Source: Flavobacterium micromati (GTDB taxonomy: Bacteria > Bacteroidota > Bacteroidia > Flavobacteriales > Flavobacteriaceae). From it: a stretch of DNA of 64,000 nucleotides. The stretch spans positions 62,001 to 126,000 of the forward strand of contig NZ_FQWF01000004.1 of NCBI RefSeq assembly GCF_900129585.1. The letters run 5' to 3'. The notes beneath the pieces were generated by a model, which was given only the letters and a program-made list of their open reading frames with translations, had not been told where the DNA came from and ran no database searches. Shown piece by piece: positions 26,619 to 34,692 of this stretch (positions are counted from its first letter, which is position 1; every line of letters begins with the position of its first letter). A program made the position numbers and the translations under genes.

Positions 26619-29345
26619 TTTCCATTCCTTTTGATGCAGTTTGTCACGCTGAGGGCGTCCCAATAATGTTGCTCTCGCGTGGTGAGACGCTTCCAGCGTG
26701 ACAATTTTAATATGTAAAATAACCTAACAAATAGCGCGACTTAAATTGTATTCAGATTAACTAAAAAACTTTTCCATTCCTTTTCAAGCAGTTTGTCACG
26801 CTGGAAGCGTCCCAATTTCCTTTTGATGCAGTTTTTCACGCTGAGGGCGTCCCAATAATGTTGCTCTCGCGCGGTGTGACGCTTCCAGCGTGACAATTGG
26901 ACTTCTTAAAATACCTTTATAAATAGCGCTACTTAAATTGTATTGGGATTAACTAAAGTTTTCCATTCCTTTTGATGCAGTTTGTCACGCTGGAGGCGTC
27001 CCAATAATGTTGCTCGCGCGTAGTGAGACGCTTCCAGCGTGACAATTGGACTGTATAAAATACCCTTACAAATAGCGCTACTTAAATTGTATTGGGATTA
27101 ACTAAAATTTTCCATTCCTTTTGATGCAGTTTGTCACGCTGGAGGCGTACCAATAAGGTTGCTCTCGCGTAATGCGACGCTTCCAGCGTGACAATTGGAT
27201 TAAGTAGAACACCGTTAGAAATAGATTAAAAAGAATTTTACCTTTACAAATAGCGCTACATAAATTGTATTCAGATTAACTAAATAATTTTCCCATTCCT
27301 TTTGATGCAGTTTGTCACGCTGGAAGCGTCCCAATAAGGTTGCTCTCGCGTAATGACGCTTCCAGCGTAAAAATTGGACTAGGTAAAATACCCTTCCAAA
27401 TAGCTTAAAAAGAATTTCTAGTATTTAGCTACAAAGTTTACTATTCCTTTTGATGCAGTTTGTCACGCTGGAGGCGTATTAATAATGTTACGCGCGCGCG
27501 GTGAGACGCTTCCAGCGTGACAATTGGATTAGGTAAAATACCATTAGAAATAGCGTAACTTAAATTGTATTGGGATTAACTAAAATTTTCCATTCCTTTT
27601 GATGCAGTTTGTCACGCTGGAGGCGTCCCGATAATGTTGCTCTCGCGTGGTGAGACGCTTCCAGCGTGACAATTGGACTTCTTAAAATACCTTTAGAAAT
27701 AGCGCTACCTAAATCATATTCAGATTAACTAAATAATTTTCCCATTCCTTTTGATGCAGTTTGTCACGCTGGAGGCTTATTAATAATGTTACTCGCGCGC
27801 GGTGAGACGCTTCCAGCGTGACAATTGGATTGGGTAAAATACCATTAGAAATAGCGTAACATAAATTGTATTCAGATTAACTAAATAATTTTCCCATTCC
27901 TTTTGATGCAGTTTGTCACGCTGGAGGATTACCAATAAGGTTGCTCTCTCGTAATGCGACGCTTCCAGTGTGACAAGTTGATTGGGTAAAATACCCTTCC
28001 AAATAGCGGCACATAAATTGTATTCAGATTAACTAAATAATTTTTCCATTCCTTTTGATGTAGTTTGTCACGCTGGAGGAGTCCCAAATGTTGCTGTCGA
28101 GTGGTGAGACGCTTCCAGCGTGACAATTGGACTTCTTAAAATACCTTTAGAAATAGCGCCACCTAAATCGTATTGGGATTAACTAAGAAATTTTTCCATT
28201 CCTTTTGATGCAGTTTGTCACGCTGGAGGCTTATTAATAATGTTACTCGCGCGCGGTGAGACGCTTCCAGCGTGACAATTGGATTGGGTAAAATACCATT
28301 AGAAATAGCGTAACATAAATTGTATTCAGATTAACTAAATAATTTTCCCATTCCTTTTGATACAGTTTGTCACGCTGGAGGATTACCAATAAGGTTGCTC
28401 TCTCGTAATGCGACGCTTCCAGTGTGACAAGTTGATTGGGTAAAATACCCTTCCAAATAGCGGCACATAAATTGTATTCAGATTAACTAAATAATTTTCC
28501 CATTCCTTTTGATGCAGTTTATCACGCTGGAGGCGTCCTAATAATGTTGCTCTCGCGTAATGCGACGCTTCCAGCGTGACAATTGTACTTCTTAAAATAC
28601 CTTTATAAATAGCGCTACCTAAATTGTATTCAGATTAACTAAATAATTTTCCCATTCCTTTTGATGCAGTTTGTCACGCTGGAAGCGTCCCAATAATGTT
28701 GCTCTCGCGTAATGACGCTTCCAGCGTAAAAATTGGACTAGGTAAAATACCCTTCCAAATAGCTTAAAAAGAATTTCTAGTATTTAGCTACAAAGTTTAC
28801 TATTCCTTTTGATGCAGTTTGTCACGCTGGAGGCGTATTAATAATGTTACGCGCGCGCGGTGAGACGCTTCCAGCGTGACAATTGGATTAGGTAAAATAC
28901 CATTAAAAATAGCGTAACATAAATTGTATTCAGATTAACTAAATAATTTTCCCATTCCTTTTGATGCAGTTTGTCACGCTGGAAGCGTCCCGATAATGTT
29001 GCTCTCGCGTAATGCAACGCTTCCAGCGTGACAATTGGATTGGGTAAAATACCATTAGAAATAGCGTAACATAAATTGTATTCAGATTAACTAAAAAATT
29101 TTTCCATTTCTTGTGATGCAGTTTGTCACGCTGGAGGATTACCAATAAGGTTGCTCTCGCGTAATGCGACGCTTCCAGCGTGACAATTGGATTAGGTAAA
29201 ATACCATTAGAAATAGCGCCACATAAATTGTATTCAGATTAACTAAATAATTTTCCCATTCCTTTTGATGCAGTTTGTCACGCTGGAAGCGTCCCGATAA
29301 TGTTGCTCTCAAATGATGAGACCCTTATAGTGCGACAATTATATT
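26619..29345. repeat. Non-coding tandem array, about 19 units of 152 bp, each with a 60-bp inverted repeat
   Basis: Left arms (GTCACGCTGG or variant) begin at 26643, 26795, 26835, 26984, 27133, 27314, 27462, 27611, 27763, 27915, 28067, 28217, 28369, 28521, 28673, 28821, 28973, 29125 and 29277. The commonest step is 152, range 148-152. Exceptions are a truncated unit at 26795 (left arm only, fused to the next) and a 29-base insert before 27314. Each full unit has GTCACGCTGGAAGCGTC (or GGAGGCGTC), about 25 loop bases and GACGCTTCCAGCGTGAC, then an AT-rich 90-base spacer ending TTCCTTTTGATGCAGTTT. The last unit's right arm is degraded. The step is not a multiple of three and no long frame persists. 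Both flanking genes point into the array. Confidence 0.95.
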
Positions 29346-29390
29346 AACTACAATATTTTTTTTATGAAAAACTTTCATTAATTCAACCTA

Positions 29391-29427
29391 AAAAAAATCC
29401 CTGACTGTATTCACAATCAAGGATTTT
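29391..29427 (-). terminator. Terminator of the 486-residue protein gene
   Basis: AAAATCC...GGATTTT arms with an inner TGA/TCA pairing flank a loop. An A run at 29391-29397 is a U run on the minus-strand RNA. It lies 22 bases after the minus-strand stop codon. Confidence 0.6.
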
Positions 29428-29448
29428 ATATCAAAAAATTTGTAAAGC

Positions 29449-30909
29449 TTAAATCGTTTCTTTTAAAACCTTATTTGGTTCAAAACCAAAAAGCTGATGT
29501 TCTTTTATGATCTCTGCAATACCAGAAGGAAGCATCGTTTCCCAGCCTGGTTTTCCGTGATTAATCATATTTAAAACCTCTCTTGAAAATACTTCTAAGA
29601 TCGTAGGGTCAAAATTATTTATATCGACCACTTTCCCATTGAATTTAAAGAATTTATACAATTCTTTCATTCTAGGATGCACTTTTAGAGTATCAGAAGT
29701 AATTATTTCTCCATTTTCCCCCACCATTGGATATAAGAAAACTTTCATATCGCGGTAAAATAATTTTCCAAAAGCCTCTAATATTCCTCCACTTAAATGG
29801 CGATAGTACTTCTCGTCAAAAATATCTACTAAATTATTGACACCCATTCCAAGTCCCATGCGTGCTTTAGTATAATTAGAGAAATATTCAACCACTTTAT
29901 AATATTCCTGGAAATTCGAAATCATAACTGTTTGCCCAAGTGAACAAAGTAATTCAGCGCGATCCATGAAATCACGTTCGTCAATTTCTCCATCAGAACG
30001 AAGGTTTGATAAAGTAATTTCAAAAACTACAAGTGTATTTTCCTTTTCTACTTTATTCTCATTCAAAAACATTTTTAATGATTTCTCATACATGTCCATA
30101 TTCACCTTTGTAACAGGGCGAAAACTTCCTCTAAAAGCTAGAATGTTTTTCTTATACAAGATGGATGCAGGCAAAATATTTTTTCCGTCGGGATTAAACA
30201 TTACTGCATCTGTCATTCCGTTTTTTACAAGTTGTAAACTCATTAAACGATTATCTACATCGGCAAAACGAGGTCCTGAAAAATTTATGGTATCTATTTC
30301 TAGCTGATCTTTGTCTAAATGGTCGTATAAATAGCGAAGTAGCCTTTTAGGATCATTGTATTTGTAATATGCTCCGTAAATTAAGTTTACACCTAAAGTT
30401 CCCAGCGTTTCTTGTTGTAAACGAACATCAGTTTCTTTAAAACGAATATGAAGAATTATTTCATTGTAATCTTCATCTGGTTCAATTTGATAACTAATTC
30501 CAACCCAACCGTGTCCTTTAAATTGCTTAGCAAAATCGATAGTTGCGACTGTATTTGCATAACTAAAAAACATTTTGTTGGGGTGTTTTTCCCGACTTAA
30601 TCGTTGTTCAATCAAATTTACTTCATGGGAAAGCATTTTTTTGAGTCGGCTTTCCGTCACATATCTTCCGTCTTCTTCAATACCATAAACAGCATCACTG
30701 AAATCTTTATCGTATGCCGACATTGCTTTTGCAATTGTTCCTGAAGAGCCACCAGCTCTAAAAAAATGTCTTACAGTTTCTTGTCCTGCTCCAATTTCTG
30801 CAAAAGTACCGTATATGTTTTCATTTAAGTTGATACGTAGTGCTTTATCTTTTACTGAAGGGATTTGTTCGATGATTCTATCACCTTTTAATTTTATTTC
30901 TGTATCCAT
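29449..30909 (-). CDS. Large conserved cytoplasmic protein, function uncertain
   Basis: The protein has 486 residues without signal peptide or membrane segments (MDTEIKLKGDRIIEQIPSVK...). Conserved-looking blocks are NENIYGTFAEIGAGQETVRHFFRAGGSSGTIAK and LRSDGEIDERDFMDRAELL. I recall that relatives in Bacteroidota are labelled 'nicotinate-nucleotide adenylyltransferase' or even 'TonB-dependent receptor'. Neither label is supported here: no (T/H)xGH nucleotidyltransferase motif and no barrel or signal peptide are seen. It is divergent from the MBL hydrolase gene (95 bases between starts) and faces the repeat array at its 3' end. I treat it as a conserved protein of unknown function. Confidence 0.75.
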   Translation of the reverse strand: MDTEIKLKGDRIIEQIPSVKDKALRINLNENIYGTFAEIGAGQETVRHFFRAGGSSGTIAKAMSAYDKDFSDAVYGIEEDGRYVTESRLKKMLSHEVNLIEQRLSREKHPNKMFFSYANTVATIDFAKQFKGHGWVGISYQIEPDEDYNEIILHIRFKETDVRLQQETLGTLGVNLIYGAYYKYNDPKRLLRYLYDHLDKDQLEIDTINFSGPRFADVDNRLMSLQLVKNGMTDAVMFNPDGKNILPASILYKKNILAFRGSFRPVTKVNMDMYEKSLKMFLNENKVEKENTLVVFEITLSNLRSDGEIDERDFMDRAELLCSLGQTVMISNFQEYYKVVEYFSNYTKARMGLGMGVNNLVDIFDEKYYRHLSGGILEAFGKLFYRDMKVFLYPMVGENGEIITSDTLKVHPRMKELYKFFKFNGKVVDINNFDPTILEVFSREVLNMINHGKPGWETMLPSGIAEIIKEHQLFGFEPNKVLKETI

Positions 30910-30935
30910 TTTCTTTTAATATGGCTAATTTGTCG

Positions 30936-30943
30936 CAAAGTTA
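30936..30943 (-). promoter_or_regulatory. Minus-7 box for the 486-residue protein gene
   Basis: On the minus strand this reads TAACTTTG, a match to TAnnTTTG, 27 bases before the ATG at 30909. A minus-33 TTTG is not evident. Confidence 0.5.
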
Positions 30944-30977
30944 ATGAAATAGGTTTCTCATGAAAGATAATTAACCC

Positions 30978-30985
30978 TATTTTTG
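30978..30985 (+). promoter_or_regulatory. Minus-7 box for the MBL hydrolase gene
   Basis: TATTTTTG matches TAnnTTTG and lies 18 bases before the TTG start at 31004, implying a very short leader. It is back to back with the minus-strand box at 30936. Confidence 0.5.
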
Positions 30986-31003
30986 TAAATAAAAACAACA
31001 AAA

Positions 31004-31768
31004 TTGAAGGTATATTTTTTAGGAACTGGTACGTCACAAGGTATTCCTGTCATTGGCAGTAATCATCCCGTATGCAAAAGCACTGATTTTAAAGACAAAA
31101 GACTGCGGGTCGCTGTATGGATTCATTGGGACAATTTCTCTTTTGTCATTGACTGCGGACCTGATTTTAGACAGCAAATGCTTGCGTCTAATTGTCAATG
31201 CGTAGATGCAATACTATTTACTCATGAACACTCCGATCATACCGCCGGAATTGATGATATAAGGCCTTTTAATTTTAAACAAGGCGATATTCCAGTTTAT
31301 GCACATGAGCGAGTTATAAGTAATCTTATTAAACGATTTGAATATGTATTTGAAACGGTAAATAAATATCCAGGAGCGCCATCTATTCAAACAAATGAAG
31401 TAATTGCTGGTCAATCTTTTATCATAGGAGATAAAACAGTAACTCCAGTAAATGTAATGCATGGAAATCTTCAAGTTTTTGGTTATCGAATAGATGACTT
31501 TGCTTATTTAACGGATGTAAAAACCATTGACGAAGGTGAAATTTCAAAGCTAAAAAATCTAAAAGTTCTGGTAATAAATGCGTTACGAGAAGAGGCTCAT
31601 AATACACATTTCAATTTGAAAGAAGCGCTAGATTTTATAACTTTGGTGCAGCCCGAAAAAGCATATCTCACACATATTAGTCATGTAATGGGATTTCATG
31701 AAGAGGTTCAAAAAAAGCTACCTCCTAATGTTTTTTTGGCGTACGACAATCTAGAAATTGAACTATAA
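31004..31768 (+). CDS. Metallo-beta-lactamase fold hydrolase, PhnP-like
   Basis: The protein has 254 residues from a TTG start (MKVYFLGTGTSQGIPVIG), which is the natural N terminus for this family. The metal motif H74-E-H76-S-D78-H79 (THEHSDHTAGIDD) and the later GNLQVFGYRIDDFAYLTDVK and LTHISHVMGFHEEV fit the cytoplasmic PhnP/ElaC-like branch of phosphodiesterase or general MBL hydrolases. The exact substrate is unknown; cyclic phosphodiesters are a possibility. A small membrane-anchored protein gene follows 12 bases later, probably in the same operon. Confidence 0.9.
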   Translation: MKVYFLGTGTSQGIPVIGSNHPVCKSTDFKDKRLRVAVWIHWDNFSFVIDCGPDFRQQMLASNCQCVDAILFTHEHSDHTAGIDDIRPFNFKQGDIPVYAHERVISNLIKRFEYVFETVNKYPGAPSIQTNEVIAGQSFIIGDKTVTPVNVMHGNLQVFGYRIDDFAYLTDVKTIDEGEISKLKNLKVLVINALREEAHNTHFNLKEALDFITLVQPEKAYLTHISHVMGFHEEVQKKLPPNVFLAYDNLEIEL

Positions 31769-31780
31769 TTACATTCAAAA

Positions 31781-32281
31781 ATGAAAAAATCATTCTTACT
31801 CCTTTTATTCGTTCTTGCTTTTCTTTTTACTGTTTTTACCTATATGTTTTTAAGTAAACAGGTAAAATACGAACAAGATAGATACAAAAAAACAACTACG
31901 AAGTTGCGCGATAGTATTAGTCTTGTAAAAACTAAATTAGTCGATGCTAACTATTTTTCTCTGGAAAATAATGAAAATGCCCAAAACTATTTTGATGGCG
32001 GAAGCGCTGAAAAAACGATCCAATACGAAAAACTAATTCCTGTGGTAACTGAGAAGTTATTAGATTTGAATGCTAATCCTAAAGGGAATCCTTACACCGG
32101 ACAAGATCAAATAGGAGCTAATAAATTTATCATCAACAAAGTAAAAATTCTAAACCACAGATGGATTATTGCTGATTTTAGCGATGGCGAATATTGGGGC
32201 GAAGTGTTGTTGAAATACTTTGTCAATGACGATGAAAGCATCTCTTTTGAAGTTAATCAATCTTTATTATACCAAAAATAA
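31781..32281 (+). CDS. Membrane-anchored or exported protein, function unknown
   Basis: The protein has 166 residues. An N-terminal hydrophobic helix (about 4-25, LLLLFVLAFLFTVFTYMFL) lacks a clear signal-peptidase site, so it is more likely an anchor than a signal peptide. A charged, coiled-coil-prone stretch follows (about 28-55, KYEQDRYKKTTTKLRDSISLVK). The C-terminal half (LNHRWIIADFSDGEYWGEVLLKYFVN) looks like a small folded beta domain outside the membrane. It starts 12 bases after the MBL hydrolase gene. No family or function is recognised. Confidence 0.7.
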   Translation: MKKSFLLLLFVLAFLFTVFTYMFLSKQVKYEQDRYKKTTTKLRDSISLVKTKLVDANYFSLENNENAQNYFDGGSAEKTIQYEKLIPVVTEKLLDLNANPKGNPYTGQDQIGANKFIINKVKILNHRWIIADFSDGEYWGEVLLKYFVNDDESISFEVNQSLLYQK

Positions 32282-32351
32282 AAATAGTTGTACATGATCT
32301 TACTTTGAACTGCAGTTTGCTAAAATTGGTTTTATCAAACTGCAATTCAAA

Positions 32352-33005
32352 TTATTTATTATTGTCTAATAACCAATTCTTAAAATCATAGAAATTTTGT
32401 GGAGCCACACCGTGACCTATTGGGTATTCCTTGTAGGTTACTGCTATTCCCAAATTTTCTAGTATTGCGGGAGTTTTTCTAGCCCAAGCTACAGGAATTA
32501 CTTGATCTACTGTTCCATGTGATGCAAATATTTTTAAAGTGGAAAGGGAATTTTTAAGATAATCATCAGCAACTATATCTAAATTCAAATAACCACTCAT
32601 TGCTACTACTTTTTGGACTTTTTCTGGATAAGAAAGTGCAACTGCATAACTCAAAATAGATCCTTGGCTAAAGCCAATTAAGGAAACATTCTCAGCATCA
32701 ATAGCATAATTTTGAACTAATTCATCTATAAATTTAGCTATTAAATCTCTTGAACTTCTGGCTTGTTCGTTATCTGAAAACTTGTTTTGATCCGCATCAA
32801 AATTGATAGCGTACCAAGCATAACTTCCGTATTGCATGTCATAAGGAGCACGAGCCGAAATGATGTAATAATCTTCTGGAAGCTCCTCCGCAAACGAAAA
32901 TAAATCCGCTTCATTGCTACCGTAACCATGCAATAAAAGCAAAAGAGGGTTTTTATCTGCCTTTACTTTTGGCTCTCTTATTTTATATTCTAATGATAAA
33001 TTCAT
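32352..33005 (-). CDS. Carboxylesterase/phospholipase-type alpha/beta hydrolase
   Basis: The protein has 217 residues, the length of the acyl-protein-thioesterase/carboxylesterase family. LLLLHGYGSNEADLF is the oxyanion segment. The catalytic triad is Ser113 in GFSQGS, Asp167 in HGTVDQVIP and His198 in IGHGV. There is no signal peptide, so it is cytoplasmic. It is the last gene of a minus-strand run (BatA-type protein, dihydroorotase-like protein, DUF4870-like protein, this esterase) with a 73-base gap before it. The substrate is unknown; small acyl esters are usual for the family. Confidence 0.88.
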   Translation of the reverse strand: MNLSLEYKIREPKVKADKNPLLLLLHGYGSNEADLFSFAEELPEDYYIISARAPYDMQYGSYAWYAINFDADQNKFSDNEQARSSRDLIAKFIDELVQNYAIDAENVSLIGFSQGSILSYAVALSYPEKVQKVVAMSGYLNLDIVADDYLKNSLSTLKIFASHGTVDQVIPVAWARKTPAILENLGIAVTYKEYPIGHGVAPQNFYDFKNWLLDNNK

Positions 33006-33078
33006 TTTGATGTCGTGATTTGTGCGGCTTATTAATTTTTAAATTTCGAAATAAGGGTATTGGACTTTAAATTACAAA

Positions 33079-33405
33079 TTAGGAGATACCTGATAGCCAT
33101 TTTTGATAGAAAGCTCCTAACAAAGGAACCGGTTTTGTTTCGCCTTTTATAGCGCTTGTGATCCCGTAAGACCATAGTACTAAAATAAAAATCCACATGG
33201 GAGCTGAAATCATCAAGCTATCAAAATGACTAATTATTAATCCCAGCGAAATGAAAGTTAAAGTAATTCCTAAACCCTGCCTGATGTGGAACGAAGCAAA
33301 CGCATTTTTGTCCTCGGAGTTCATAGACATAGCTATAAAAACACCAATTCCTAAAATATAACTAGTTATTGCTGCCGTTTTTCCTGATTCAATATTGTTG
33401 TTCAT
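33079..33405 (-). CDS. Small membrane protein, DUF4870/Tic20-like
   Basis: The protein has 108 residues with three to four hydrophobic helices (ITSYILGIGVFIAMSM, LGITLTFISLGLII, MWIFILVLWSYGI) and the conserved-looking FASFHIRQGLGI between helices, which is the hallmark of the DUF4870/Tic20-like family (HxxQ-type loop). The C-terminal VPLLGAFYQKWL is also typical. It starts 4 bases after the dihydroorotase-like stop and so is translationally linked to it. The function is unknown. Confidence 0.75.
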   Translation of the reverse strand: MNNNIESGKTAAITSYILGIGVFIAMSMNSEDKNAFASFHIRQGLGITLTFISLGLIISHFDSLMISAPMWIFILVLWSYGITSAIKGETKPVPLLGAFYQKWLSGIS

Positions 33406-33409
33406 TATT

Positions 33410-34663
33410 CTATGATAAAATTAATTGTCCTTTATTCACAATTCCGTGAACTTTTCCTTGCATTTCTATTCCTATAAATGCTGAATTTTTTGATTTTGAC
33501 AAAATTGATGCTTTTGTAAAAACACTTTTTGGTTCGGGATTAAATAACGTCAAGTTTGCTTTTTTACCTGCATCAATACCTTGCATTTCTAAACCGAATC
33601 TCATTTTTCCAGTTGTCAATTTGTCGATTATAGTCTCTAATGGTAGAACAGTCATCAAAGCTCCAAAAGCACTTTCTAATCCAATTGTCCCATCTTTTGC
33701 GCCGTCAAATTCCATTTTTTTGTGCTCAATATCAATTGGATTATGATCTGAGGTAATCATATCGATAATTCCGTTTTTTATGCCGTTTAGTAAAGCTTGT
33801 CTATCGGTTTCTGTTCGTAGCGGTGGTAAAACTTTATATCTGGTGTCGAATTGTTCTAGTTTTTCATCAGTTAAAACTAAGTGATGCACGGCAACGCTAC
33901 AACTCACATCTAGTCCACTGGCTTTGGCTTGTGCGATTAATTCAACTGATTTTGCGGTCGAGATAGTCGGGATATGTAATTTTCCACCTGTATATTCCAA
34001 TAAAAATAGATTTCTGGCTATTTGTAATTCTTCGGCGAGATTGGGATTTCCTTTTAATCCTAATCTAGTGGAAACAATCCCTTCATTAGCCACTCCGTTT
34101 CCTTTTATATTTTCGTCTTGGCAAAATGCAATAATGAGACCATCAAAATCCTGTACATATTGCAATGCAATCTTTAGCACATTAGCATTAGCTAAGCTTT
34201 TATTATAATCTCCAAAAGCGATTGCGCCCGCTTTTTTCATGTCAAACATCTCAGCCATATCTTTTCCAGCGCTTTCTTTACTCAATGCACCAATTGGAAA
34301 TAATTCAGTCGCAGATCCAGTTGATTTATTTAAAACAAAATTCACTTGTGATTGATTGTCAATAATAGGGTTGGAGTTGGGTTGCAAAGCGATAGCCGTA
34401 AATCCACTTTTAGATGCGACTTTAAGACCATTTGAAATAGTTTCCCGGTCTTCAAAACCTGGTTCACCTAGCGATACGCTACTGTCAAACCAACCTTGAG
34501 AAACATGCAAATTCTCAAGTTTTAATTCGTCAAAATTTTCAGTATTAGAAAGTGATTTTCCTATTTCTTTTATCAAACCATCAACAATTAAAATATCTAC
34601 AGTCTTATTGTGAAAAGGACTTTGAGCGTCGATAATTTTGGCTTCTCTGATGATTAATTTCAT
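33410..34663 (-). CDS. Dihydroorotase-like amidohydrolase without the first metal motif
   Basis: The protein has 417 residues and is clearly homologous to type I dihydroorotase: GEPGFEDRETISNG, then the late motifs HIPTISTAKSVELI, CSVAVHHLVLTDEKL and MITSDHNPIDIEHKKM. The usual DxHxH metal pair before REPG is replaced by FDSSVSLGEPG, so both His are gone and so is the Arg that binds substrate. It is therefore probably a non-catalytic pseudo-dihydroorotase, or it uses a different metal site. Such paralogues can partner aspartate transcarbamoylase, but no pyrB lies nearby. It sits between the BatA-type gene (29 bases) and the DUF4870-like gene (4 bases). Confidence 0.85.
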   Translation of the reverse strand: MKLIIREAKIIDAQSPFHNKTVDILIVDGLIKEIGKSLSNTENFDELKLENLHVSQGWFDSSVSLGEPGFEDRETISNGLKVASKSGFTAIALQPNSNPIIDNQSQVNFVLNKSTGSATELFPIGALSKESAGKDMAEMFDMKKAGAIAFGDYNKSLANANVLKIALQYVQDFDGLIIAFCQDENIKGNGVANEGIVSTRLGLKGNPNLAEELQIARNLFLLEYTGGKLHIPTISTAKSVELIAQAKASGLDVSCSVAVHHLVLTDEKLEQFDTRYKVLPPLRTETDRQALLNGIKNGIIDMITSDHNPIDIEHKKMEFDGAKDGTIGLESAFGALMTVLPLETIIDKLTTGKMRFGLEMQGIDAGKKANLTLFNPEPKSVFTKASILSKSKNSAFIGIEMQGKVHGIVNKGQLILS

Positions 34664-34692
34664 ATTTTTATTGATTATTTAGCCTTAGTTAT

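Noticed and set aside
27929..28126. Open frames of about 65 codons on the minus strand within the repeat array (also 28939-29145)
   Set aside because: The 152-base step is not a multiple of three, so frames shift at each unit and none continues. They have no start context and exist only because the repeated DNA is stop-poor in places.
26619..29345. The repeat array as a CRISPR array
   Set aside because: Units are 152 bases with the spacers also repeated, arms are internal inverted repeats rather than 25-40 base direct repeats with unique spacers, and no cas gene is present.
26619..29345. The repeat array as a retron, DGR or phage-linked non-coding RNA
   Set aside because: No reverse transcriptase, phage or recombinase gene is in the window, so nothing supports these.
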